Origin: Bacteroides sp. UBA7333
GTDB taxonomy: Bacteria > Bacteroidota > Bacteroidia > Bacteroidales > Bacteroidaceae
Length of the DNA: 64,000 nucleotides
Assembly: GCA_002471195.1 (NCBI GenBank)
Contig: DKPN01000018.1
Span: 1 to 64,000 of the forward strand
Reading direction: 5' to 3'
Under the pieces are notes generated by a model that was not told the DNA's origin, did no database searches, and saw nothing but the letters and a program-made list of their open reading frames with translations. Below, piece after piece: positions 1 to 7,776 of this stretch. Positions within the stretch are counted from its first letter, which is position 1; each line of letters begins with the position of its first letter. The translations under genes were made by a program, and so were the position numbers.

Positions 1-30
1 CCAACTGATTATAACGACGAAAAATTTTAA
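1..30 (+). CDS. 3' end of an upstream gene (partial)
   Basis: Frame 1 is open from the window edge and ends at a TAA at 28-30, encoding only the last nine residues (PTDYNDEKF). A strong terminator follows 12 bases later, as expected at the end of a transcription unit. The fragment is too short to identify the gene, and the reading could be chance. Confidence 0.4.
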   Translation, partial: PTDYNDEKF

Positions 31-41
31 TCATACCATTC

Positions 42-86
42 AAAAGGTGTGTTAATGATACGTGTATTATTAACACACCTTTTTAT
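42..86 (+). terminator. intrinsic terminator upstream of miaA
   Basis: A perfect 15-bp stem pairs 42-56 with 69-83 around a 12-nt loop, and the right arm runs into a T tract. It ends the transcript of the upstream gene. The A-rich left flank would also let it work on the other strand. Its position argues that miaA starts downstream of it, not at the earlier in-frame ATG at 49. Confidence 0.85.
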
Positions 87-96
87 ATTCTACATT

Positions 97-1005
97 ATGC
101 CAAATCTCATTGTACTTATTGGACCCACTGGTGTTGGTAAAACAGAACTTAGTCTTCGACTAGCCGAATATTTTAATACCGATATTATTTCTGCCGATTC
201 AAGACAATTATATGCCGATTTAAAAATTGGTACCGCTGCGCCTACTGCTCAACAATTAGCAAGAGTTCAACATCATTTAGTCGGAACGCTACAACTTACC
301 GATTATTATAGTGCTGCCAAATACGAAGAAGAGGTTTTGCATATACTTCGTGAACTGTTTCAAACCAAAGACACGGTTATTCTGACCGGTGGATCGATGA
401 TGTATGTAGATGCCATATGCAAAGGTATTGATGATATCCCTACGATTGATGAAGAAACAAGAACCATGATGCTCGAAAAGTATCATGAAGAAGGATTAGA
501 GAAGCTTTGTGCCGAACTGAAACTTATGGATCCTGAATATTATAAAATTGTAGATCTGAAAAACTATAAAAGAGTGGTCCATGCATTAGAAATTTGTTAC
601 ATGACAGGACGTACATATACCTCCTATCGCACGCAACAAAAAAAAGATCGCCCATTTCATATTGTTAAGGTAGGCCTCATTCGAGATAGAGAAGAACTAT
701 ATGATAGAATCAATCAACGAGTAGATATTATGATGAATGAAGGTTTACTCGACGAAGCAAAACAGTATTTCGATTTAAGGGAGCTCAATTCATTGAATAC
801 CGTAGGATATAAAGAGATTTTTAACTATTTAGATGGTACATGGGAACTGCCATTTGCTATTGAAAAAATAAAACAAAATTCGCGCATCTATTCACGCAAA
901 CAGATGACTTGGTTTAAACGCGATAATCAAATCCAATGGTTTCATCCAGACCAAGAAAAAGAGATTCTTGAATATTGTAGTCGCATGATTAATAAAACCA
1001 TATAA
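97..1005 (+). CDS. miaA: tRNA dimethylallyltransferase MiaA
   Basis: This 302-residue protein transfers a dimethylallyl group to N6 of A37 in tRNAs that read codons starting with U. It has the P-loop GPTGVGKT near the N terminus, the SADSRQLY motif that contacts the substrate adenine, GGSMMYVDA, and the C-terminal RKQMTWFKRD motif. The length is normal for the family. An in-frame ATG at 49 lies inside the preceding terminator hairpin and would add 16 atypical residues, so the start at 97 (MPNLIVLIGPTG) is chosen. It stands alone, bounded by terminators on both sides. Confidence 0.95.
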   Translation: MPNLIVLIGPTGVGKTELSLRLAEYFNTDIISADSRQLYADLKIGTAAPTAQQLARVQHHLVGTLQLTDYYSAAKYEEEVLHILRELFQTKDTVILTGGSMMYVDAICKGIDDIPTIDEETRTMMLEKYHEEGLEKLCAELKLMDPEYYKIVDLKNYKRVVHALEICYMTGRTYTSYRTQQKKDRPFHIVKVGLIRDREELYDRINQRVDIMMNEGLLDEAKQYFDLRELNSLNTVGYKEIFNYLDGTWELPFAIEKIKQNSRIYSRKQMTWFKRDNQIQWFHPDQEKEILEYCSRMINKTI

Positions 1006-1010
1006 AAAAT

Positions 1011-1051
1011 AATCCCGAATGAAAACATAAATGCTTCATACGGGATTTTTT
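1011..1051. terminator. bidirectional terminator between miaA and the PepSY gene
   Basis: The inverted repeat at 1011-1023 and 1035-1047 has one mismatch. T tracts follow it on both strands (T run at 1046-1051; A run at 1004-1010 on the other side). It separates two convergent genes. Confidence 0.85.
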
Positions 1052-1062
1052 ATGCGTCAATA

Positions 1063-2277
1063 TTAAAATGACTGGCGCACAAACTTACGTTTTTTCTGCT
1101 TGCGCAGTCGTTTTATCCATAGATAATAACCTGTTATAGGAAGAATAGCACCCATGATAGCAGCAATCAAATAGATTATTTTTGTGAGCATACCTCCAAA
1201 ATCTCCCACATGCACGGAATATATCCATCCACGTATTTTCGATGATTTAGGTTGATTACTATATAACTCAACATCATCTATTTTTCCTGTGGTGTTATTA
1301 AATATATACTTATCTGAAGCACGTTGGTTACCCCATTTATTAAACGAAATTGCAACTATACCATCCGAAACCGTAACATATTTGTAATTACGATTTAATG
1401 CCACTACTTCGTCCATTGCTACCTGCCAATGCATAAAAGTTTCATTACCATTCAGATCTACCAATGTTATTGTTTTCGATTCATTCTGTTTACCCTTTCG
1501 TTTAGCATGCTCCACTGTATTTTCTTTATTCGGGTTATTATTATTGACTAGCAATTTTTGAGATGGCGCATGCAACGATGAATTTTGTATCATCTCCACT
1601 CCAAAAACCTTATAAAATGCTGTTCGATACCATGGAAACGACCATGTCAATCCCGTTAAAGCCATGATCAACAGTAAAGCTGTAGCATAGAACCCACCTG
1701 CCACATGAAGATCAAACCAAAAACGATATGCGTTTTTATTGGTAACTATCTTTAGACGATTTCTCAAACCACGAATACTACGAGGTATCCAGATAAACAA
1801 TCCTGTTATCAGAATTAAAACAAATACCAGCGTACTAAAACCTACTATCAGTTTCCCCCATGATATACCATTTCCCGGTTTCACACTATCAAGTAACCAT
1901 CGATGCAGGCGAAACATGAAAGTAAAAAAAGGTAACCGATCATTTTTCGAGAGAATTTCACCAGTATATTGATCAACGAAAAGCGCAGCCTTACGGGGTT
2001 TAGATAAATTGAATTGAACAGTTCTTTCAGGATTAGATGAAACCACTACACTTGTGATAGAAACAGAGTCGGGCAAACTGCTTTGAACCGAAAACGCCAG
2101 CCGATCTAAAGGAATAGATTTATCCTTTATCTGCTTTACAAAATAACGTTCGTGATTAACTATTTCGTTCACTTCAGATTCAAAAATTAAGGTTGCACCT
2201 GTGAAACACACAATAGTGATGATAATACCAAAAGGAACCGATAACCAAAGATGAAGTGTAGTGAATATTTTTCGCAT
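1063..2277 (-). CDS. PepSY-associated transmembrane protein (PiuB-like)
   Basis: This is a membrane protein of about 404 residues with an N-terminal transmembrane helix (LHLWLSVPFGIIITIVCFTG), a PepSY-type extracytoplasmic segment, and further helices near residues 155-175 and 200-225 and at the C terminus. The tail is strongly basic (WIKRLRKQKKRKF). Relatives often accompany iron or siderophore uptake and are suspected ferric-chelate reductases, but no TonB receptor lies beside this copy, so the substrate is unknown. The start is set at MRKIF, because the longer in-frame start at 2310 adds 11 hydrophobic residues atypical for the family. A promoter-like site lies at 2346-2376. Confidence 0.8.
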   Translation of the reverse strand: MRKIFTTLHLWLSVPFGIIITIVCFTGATLIFESEVNEIVNHERYFVKQIKDKSIPLDRLAFSVQSSLPDSVSITSVVVSSNPERTVQFNLSKPRKAALFVDQYTGEILSKNDRLPFFTFMFRLHRWLLDSVKPGNGISWGKLIVGFSTLVFVLILITGLFIWIPRSIRGLRNRLKIVTNKNAYRFWFDLHVAGGFYATALLLIMALTGLTWSFPWYRTAFYKVFGVEMIQNSSLHAPSQKLLVNNNNPNKENTVEHAKRKGKQNESKTITLVDLNGNETFMHWQVAMDEVVALNRNYKYVTVSDGIVAISFNKWGNQRASDKYIFNNTTGKIDDVELYSNQPKSSKIRGWIYSVHVGDFGGMLTKIIYLIAAIMGAILPITGYYLWIKRLRKQKKRKFVRQSF

Positions 2278-2345
2278 TTTAATAATAATGTAGTTGATGG
2301 ATAGATACAAAACATGCAGTTATTTTATCTATTTATTTACGCATG

Positions 2346-2376
2346 CAAAGTTCACTTTAAAAACACTCTCATACAA
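2346..2376 (-). promoter_or_regulatory. candidate promoter of the PepSY gene
   Basis: On the minus strand, TTG is followed after 20 nt by GAACTTTG, one mismatch from the Bacteroidales -7 consensus TAnnTTTG. It lies about 70 bases upstream of the chosen start codon. Confidence 0.4.
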
Positions 2377-2434
2377 TAGCTATTTATAGGTATATTCAAT
2401 TCTTCAATGATTAAGAATAGGTATAGAAAAACAA

Positions 2435-2460
2435 AGGGTGCGTTCCAATGAACGCACCCT
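2435..2460 (-). terminator. orphan minus-strand terminator
   Basis: A perfect 11-bp GC-rich stem (2435-2445 with 2450-2460) has a 4-nt loop. On the minus strand it is followed by TTTGTTTTTC, a fair U tract; on the plus strand no T run follows. No recognised minus-strand gene ends here, because the flanking genes are divergent. It therefore ends an unannotated short transcript or acts as an attenuator. Confidence 0.6.
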
Positions 2461-2839
2461 GTCAAACAATTAAGAGAGAGAGTATAATGAAACCGAGTAA
2501 ATCTCGGATGATATTAACATAACAAACAGAGTACTACATTAAGTTCAAGCATTTCAATATTTTTCTATATAATAGTTAGCTTTTAAGAAAACTCGAACAA
2601 TACATTACATATTTACAAATTATTAGTTTTATATGTTACAATATATAAATATATTTGCAAACGAATAACAGGTAGATATTTAATATTTTTTTAATAACCA
2701 TACATGAACAAAATCAAATCGCATTTGTTTTATAATTGGTTTAATCCGTAGTTTAACTTTTAGATTTTTAAACATGAAAGAATAACACACATAAAAACAT
2801 TATTACATTATATACAATATACACTGTTGCAAAAGACAC
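2461..2839. other. long intergenic region between divergent genes
   Basis: This very AT-rich stretch holds a small hairpin (2493-2497 with 2503-2507), a 16-codon minus-strand ORF (2470-2520, serine-rich, no convincing ribosome binding site), and a plus-strand TATATTTG box at 2650-2657 that could serve the downstream sensor gene through a leader of about 175 nt. I see nothing else recognisable. Confidence 0.4.
2650..2657 (+). promoter_or_regulatory. candidate -7 element for the sensor gene
   Basis: TATATTTG matches the Bacteroidales -7 consensus TAnnTTTG exactly. No clear -33 TTTG is present at the usual distance, so the call is tentative. Confidence 0.35.
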
Positions 2840-5662
2840 ATGGCAATGAAAACGAAGCTATTAATTATATTGATCTATCTATTTTCTCCTATTATATATA
2901 TCTCAGGAGCTGATAAGTTAAATGATAAAATTACCGTCAATAATTTAATTGAGAGTACTCCATATCTACACCAAGACGAAAATAGTTATCTGATTGCATT
3001 TTCAAAAGATGTCACTAGAGCTTTAATGGATGTCATAGAACTTCCATTTTCAATCGAAAGTAACAAAATAGAAAATAATGAGGATGAAGATGAGTTGAAT
3101 AAGTACAATTTATGGATTATATCCAATTATTCGAACATCAATGATATTACAACCAGTCTCCCCTTTTTAAAGATAAACTATGATATCCTAACCACCGATA
3201 CCATGCACTATCATGATTATTCGGATTTAAAAGATAAAAAAATTATCTTAAAAAGAACTCCATTTGCATCGAATGTAATCGATCCGTTAGGAGAAAATTA
3301 TTTTAAGCATATTATTTACACGAATAATGCCTATTCTGGAATCAAATTATTAACCGAAGGATATGGTGATTATTTCATAGCAGACGAGATTCTGTCAAAA
3401 AACATTTCTGATGAAAAATCTAAATATAATATAGTTACCTACAAATCGGAATTACCTCCATTCGAATTATATTATGCCTCAACAGATGAAAATCTGATAA
3501 AAAGTATCAACAGAGGTTTAGGTAAATTGCACAGTGACAAAACGTTTGATTATATTTATGACAAATGGTTTGGTATAGAAAAAACAAAATCAAAAACTTG
3601 GTATATATATCTTTCTCTCATACTCATTATATCTATATTAATATTGGTTTGGATTGTAATATACATTTATAAGAAATTACTCAGAAAAGCGATTAATAAA
3701 AACAAAAAAGCTTACAACAAGATATATGAACTCAATCAATCTTTAAATTTATTAGCCCGAAGCAGTCATCTCGAAATTTTCATGTTCGATATACATGAAC
3801 AAATGTTGTATTATCTCGAAAAAGGCGAATTCACCAAAAAACCTTTAAGAGAAGATCAATTATTAGAAGATATCCATCCCGAAGATATAAAAAAATACCA
3901 AAACGATTATCTAAGATTCTTAGAAAACGATATTGATATAATGACCGCATCTTTGCGTGTTTATAATAAAAAACAAAAAAAATACAACTATTATGAGTAT
4001 GTATTAAAACCGCTAAAAAAAGATTTTACCGGTAAAACCTATCGCTTCATATTTTCAAGAAAAAACGAAACACGCAATCAAGAAAAAATCAAAAAGCAAA
4101 AAGATATCATCAAGAGTCTTAATTTAGCTCTAAGATCGGCCAGTTTAATCAGATGGCAGTATAACATCAAGAAAAATACCCTGAAGTTTATAAACAGCAA
4201 CTATATTGTTACTGAAATGTCAGAAAGTGATTTCTATGAAAATATCTGTCTGGAAGACAGAAATAAATTCAGTGAATATCTGATCAAGGCATCTATGTAC
4301 AATGAGGTAGAAAACATCATTATCCGAATAAAGATGTTCAATTCGGAAGAATATAAGCCATTTGAAATAAGCTCATTGATAAAATACGACAATGAATTTA
4401 ACCCCATTGAGGTGTATGGAATTATGAAAGATCTTTCAGAGATGAAATTCTATCAAGACAAAATATATGAATTAAAAAATAATATAGAAATAGCCATTGT
4501 AGCCGGCAACATGTCAGTTTGGAACTATGACCGTATTGAAGAAACATTCATAATATTAAATGGTCCGGGCATTAATGGTGGAAAAATGACCAAAGAGGAA
4601 TATTTATCCTTCTCGCATCCTGAAGATAAAAATATTTTGTTTGGTGCCATGCAAGATATATTCGATAAAAAGATTGATAAAACCACTGTTGAATTTAGAC
4701 TTAACATCAATGACACAGGTTGGAAATGGTATTCTTGTTCTCTATCATCCATACCTACCGACCAATCGAATAGATACGTTACCGGTACTCGAAAAGATAT
4801 CACACAAGAAATTGAAGATAAACTGCTTTTAGAAAAAACCAACATTGAATTAAAGAGAAGCAATGAGTTGCATTTTAAAAACAAAATGCTTTTAGAATTA
4901 ATACTCAACCAGTTGCCGATACCCATCTACATAAAAGATCCCATTAATGGTACACTTAGATATATTAATGAAGAAGCAAAAAAACTATTCAATATTACCA
5001 TCGAATCGCCCGACTTTGATTTTTTAATTGAAGACTATGCTGTAACCTGTCGAGAAATTGATAAAATGATTCTTGAGAGCGGAGACAATTATATCGCCAA
5101 CGAATTGCTTTATCTAAAGAGTGGCGAGGTGAAAAATACATTTGTGAAAAAAATTATCATAGAGATAAATGATGAAAAGCGCTTATTAGTGGTAAGAACA
5201 GATTTGAGCCAGCAATATAAATATCAAATCAAATCGGATATTCTATTAAAAACACTCTCATCATTAAATATTTATGTTTGGAATTATAACACAAAAACAA
5301 ATATTATCAATTTTGGAGACATCTGTTTAAACACCAATAGAGACTTAAAAGCTTACGATGGTTTATCATCTTTCTTGAATTTAATTCACCCTGATGACAA
5401 AGGGGCAATATCAGAAATGATTGCCGAATACCTTCAAAAAGGAACTGGAGAATATAATTTTATATATAGAATGGACATCCTCGAAGATGGAAAATATGAA
5501 TGGTGGGAGAGTAAATCGGTTGTAGAAACTAAATTCGATGATGGCGAAGAATACATATTTATCTCTGGGGTAGAAATGAATATAAATGATAAAATTCTCT
5601 CTCAACAGAACAAAATCCATGCACCTTTTGTAAATAAAGAGATAGGTGACTCAAATCATTGA
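2840..5662 (+). CDS. periplasmic-binding/multi-PAS sensor protein without an output domain
   Basis: The 940-residue protein has a signal peptide (about 1-23), a family-3 solute-binding-like periplasmic domain (about 28-247, ending FDYIYDKWFG), a transmembrane helix (about 254-277), and then about five PAS folds (roughly 303-410, 425-540, 545-660, 675-790 and 795-915). Several contain the typical HPED/HPDD turn and a closing IxxxRxDI-like strand. Proteins with this front end usually continue into a histidine kinase or GGDEF domain. This one stops about 25 residues after the last PAS fold, with no H box, ATPase or cyclase motif. Two start codons are possible (2840 and 2846). The partner and ligand are unknown; an amino-acid-like ligand is only inferred from the fold. 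Confidence 0.75.
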   Translation: MAMKTKLLIILIYLFSPIIYISGADKLNDKITVNNLIESTPYLHQDENSYLIAFSKDVTRALMDVIELPFSIESNKIENNEDEDELNKYNLWIISNYSNINDITTSLPFLKINYDILTTDTMHYHDYSDLKDKKIILKRTPFASNVIDPLGENYFKHIIYTNNAYSGIKLLTEGYGDYFIADEILSKNISDEKSKYNIVTYKSELPPFELYYASTDENLIKSINRGLGKLHSDKTFDYIYDKWFGIEKTKSKTWYIYLSLILIISILILVWIVIYIYKKLLRKAINKNKKAYNKIYELNQSLNLLARSSHLEIFMFDIHEQMLYYLEKGEFTKKPLREDQLLEDIHPEDIKKYQNDYLRFLENDIDIMTASLRVYNKKQKKYNYYEYVLKPLKKDFTGKTYRFIFSRKNETRNQEKIKKQKDIIKSLNLALRSASLIRWQYNIKKNTLKFINSNYIVTEMSESDFYENICLEDRNKFSEYLIKASMYNEVENIIIRIKMFNSEEYKPFEISSLIKYDNEFNPIEVYGIMKDLSEMKFYQDKIYELKNNIEIAIVAGNMSVWNYDRIEETFIILNGPGINGGKMTKEEYLSFSHPEDKNILFGAMQDIFDKKIDKTTVEFRLNINDTGWKWYSCSLSSIPTDQSNRYVTGTRKDITQEIEDKLLLEKTNIELKRSNELHFKNKMLLELILNQLPIPIYIKDPINGTLRYINEEAKKLFNITIESPDFDFLIEDYAVTCREIDKMILESGDNYIANELLYLKSGEVKNTFVKKIIIEINDEKRLLVVRTDLSQQYKYQIKSDILLKTLSSLNIYVWNYNTKTNIINFGDICLNTNRDLKAYDGLSSFLNLIHPDDKGAISEMIAEYLQKGTGEYNFIYRMDILEDGKYEWWESKSVVETKFDDGEEYIFISGVEMNINDKILSQQNKIHAPFVNKEIGDSNH

Positions 5663-5712
5663 GCGCATATTGTTGATTCATAAAATATTTATTTGCAATC
5701 TATCGTGTCGAT

Positions 5713-5985
5713 ATGGAAAATGTTAATGAAGAGATTTGCCCAAAATCATGGTTAGCTCAATCTATATTAGTAACCATATTCTGTTTTCTACCCTTTGGTA
5801 TCGTTGGTATTGTTTATGCCAGCAGAGTAAAACGACTGTTTAAACAAGGGCAATATGTAGAAGCAAATGATGCTAGCCGGCATGCTCGTTTATGGACTTT
5901 AATCGGATTTTGGTTGTGGCTGAGTATCCTACTACTTTATTTTGCTTTTTGGGTGGGTTTAGGCATTGCAATTATCAAACTGTAA
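5713..5985 (+). CDS. CD225/dispanin-family small membrane protein
   Basis: This 90-residue protein has the CD225 pattern: CPKSWLAQSILVTIFCFLPF, then FGIVGIVYASRV, a short basic loop with GQYVEANDAS, and a second hydrophobic helix. Bacterial members have no settled function. It begins 50 bases after the sensor gene on the same strand, so the two may be co-transcribed, and a strong hairpin ends the unit. A link to the sensor is only positional. Confidence 0.75.
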   Translation: MENVNEEICPKSWLAQSILVTIFCFLPFGIVGIVYASRVKRLFKQGQYVEANDASRHARLWTLIGFWLWLSILLLYFAFWVGLGIAIIKL

Positions 5986-6010
5986 CATTACCTTATAAAT
6001 GATTATATAA

Positions 6011-6068
6011 AATATCCATTAATCGATTCATCTTTATGATATAATGAATCGATCAATGGATATTTTCT
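6011..6068. terminator. bidirectional terminator
   Basis: A 21-bp inverted repeat with one mismatch pairs 6011-6031 with 6044-6064 and is followed by a T-rich stretch. It lies between two convergent genes. Confidence 0.85.
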
Positions 6069-6099
6069 TTTGCCACTCGATAGTGGCCATTCATTTCAT

Positions 6100-7599
6100 T
6101 TATAATTTTATTTTCTTATCGACCGCATCCGATTCGTTGTGTAGCCTGTCTAAAGCAGTAACTACATAGCGATATTTAGTTTTACCATTCTCGTAAGGCA
6201 ACTTATAAAAACAATTGCGTGTGATGGCCACTATATGGCTTGGATCAGACAGATCGACTTTTTCTTTTTTATCAAAACGATAAACCACATATTGCACTGC
6301 TTTATCCATTTCGTCGTGAGCCTTCGGAGTTGTCCAAAAAAGCATGTATCCATCTTCCGTCCACACTCCTTTTAACTTCTTTACTTTACCCGGAGCTTCA
6401 TTATCCATAAAATCGAAAACAGGAATCAATGCAGGATACTTATGGTATTCATTTTTCAGTGCATCTTTATATTTGCCCGCATTTTCGACTACGGCACTTG
6501 CAGGCCATTGACAACTACCACCAATGGTTTTATAAGCTCTTTGCAGAGCCATTTTTCGAGGAAGTTGATTCATCGATGCGTTATAAGGATCGGCATTTTG
6601 TACCGAGTTCATGACCGATTGTCCGATAAATAAAGGGCGATTTCCAGTATTATTTGCCCACCATTTTATCAAGGTTTCATAATCGGCACGTGTATGACCT
6701 ATCTCCCAATATATTTGTGGAATATTATAATCGATCCATCCTTCACGAGCCCAAAGAAGAACATCGGCATATAAATCGTCATAATTCTGCAAACCATTGG
6801 TATCACTACCCATTGGATCATTTTTCTTGTTTCGATATATACCAAATGGGCTGATTCCAAATTTCACCCACGGCTTCACTTCGCGTATGGTTTCATGCAG
6901 TTTCTTGATCAATACATTCACATTGCTGCGTCTCCAATCGGCTCTACTTGTAAAGCCACCGCCATAACGCGCAAAGCTTTCATTGTCGGGATAATCGGTC
7001 CCCGCTACCGGATAAGGATAGAAATAGTCGTCCATATGAATTCCATCCACATCGTATCGTGATACGATATCGCTCACAACTTTACAAATATGATTTCTAC
7101 TTTGAGGCAAAGCCGGATCAAAGTACAACTGGTTGCCATACGTAACAAACAATTCGGGATTTGAGAAATAGATATGTGCCGGCGTTAATTCATTTCGCAG
7201 ATTTGTTTTCGTGCGATAAGGGTTGATCCATGCATGAAACTCCATGTTGCGCTTATGACACTCTTCAATCATAAATTGCATAGGATCCCAATAAGGTACA
7301 GGAGCTTGTCCTTGTACTCCGGTCAAAAAACGACTCCATGGTTCTATACTCGATGGATAAAAAGCATCAGCTTCGGGACGAACCTGAAAAATAACGGCAT
7401 TAATTCCGGCCTCTTCGAGTGCATTCAATTGGTCGGTTAGCACCTGCTTTAACTTTTGTGTCGACATGCCTTTAAATTGGCCGTTTACTGTTTGAATCCA
7501 TGCTGCACGAAACTCTCTCTTGGGATGTTTTGTTATAGACTGTCCGGAAGCGGTGAGTGTGCATAAAAGAATAATTACGAACAAAAGATGTTTCATCAT
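6100..7599 (-). CDS. GHL10-family glycosyl hydrolase (YddW/DigH-like), secreted
   Basis: The 499-residue protein has a signal peptide (MMKHLLFVIILLCTLTASGQ) followed by a GHL10 (DUF187) TIM-barrel: REFRAAWIQTV, AVIFQVRPEADAFY, FHAWINPYRT, DGIHMDDYFYPYP and IPQIYWEIGH. A fibronectin-like segment follows (about 405-499). E. coli DigH (YddW) of this family cleaves denuded peptidoglycan glycan strands, so a cell-wall role in the periplasm is the likeliest, but the substrate of this copy is inferred. A second ATG three bases in is equally usable. Confidence 0.85.
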   Translation of the reverse strand: MMKHLLFVIILLCTLTASGQSITKHPKREFRAAWIQTVNGQFKGMSTQKLKQVLTDQLNALEEAGINAVIFQVRPEADAFYPSSIEPWSRFLTGVQGQAPVPYWDPMQFMIEECHKRNMEFHAWINPYRTKTNLRNELTPAHIYFSNPELFVTYGNQLYFDPALPQSRNHICKVVSDIVSRYDVDGIHMDDYFYPYPVAGTDYPDNESFARYGGGFTSRADWRRSNVNVLIKKLHETIREVKPWVKFGISPFGIYRNKKNDPMGSDTNGLQNYDDLYADVLLWAREGWIDYNIPQIYWEIGHTRADYETLIKWWANNTGNRPLFIGQSVMNSVQNADPYNASMNQLPRKMALQRAYKTIGGSCQWPASAVVENAGKYKDALKNEYHKYPALIPVFDFMDNEAPGKVKKLKGVWTEDGYMLFWTTPKAHDEMDKAVQYVVYRFDKKEKVDLSDPSHIVAITRNCFYKLPYENGKTKYRYVVTALDRLHNESDAVDKKIKL

Positions 7600-7736
7600 T
7601 TATTATTTTATTAGTATCTAAATCGTTTGTTTTGGCAAAGATAACACAATCTAACAGATAGTCAACGGTTGGATAAATGTAATTAAAATATCATACTTCT
7701 TTGCTTGTAAATGATAATTACAGCAGATAAATTGAT

Positions 7737-7744
7737 TAATTTTG
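7737..7744 (+). promoter_or_regulatory. candidate -7 element of uvrA
   Basis: TAATTTTG matches TAnnTTTG and lies 32 bases upstream of the uvrA start. There is no good -33 element at the expected spacing. Confidence 0.35.
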
Positions 7745-7776
7745 TAAATTGTCTAATTTCATGAAGAGAATAGCTC

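Noticed and set aside
49..96. Longer miaA start at ATG 49
   Set aside because: It lies inside the upstream terminator hairpin and adds residues not seen in MiaA proteins.
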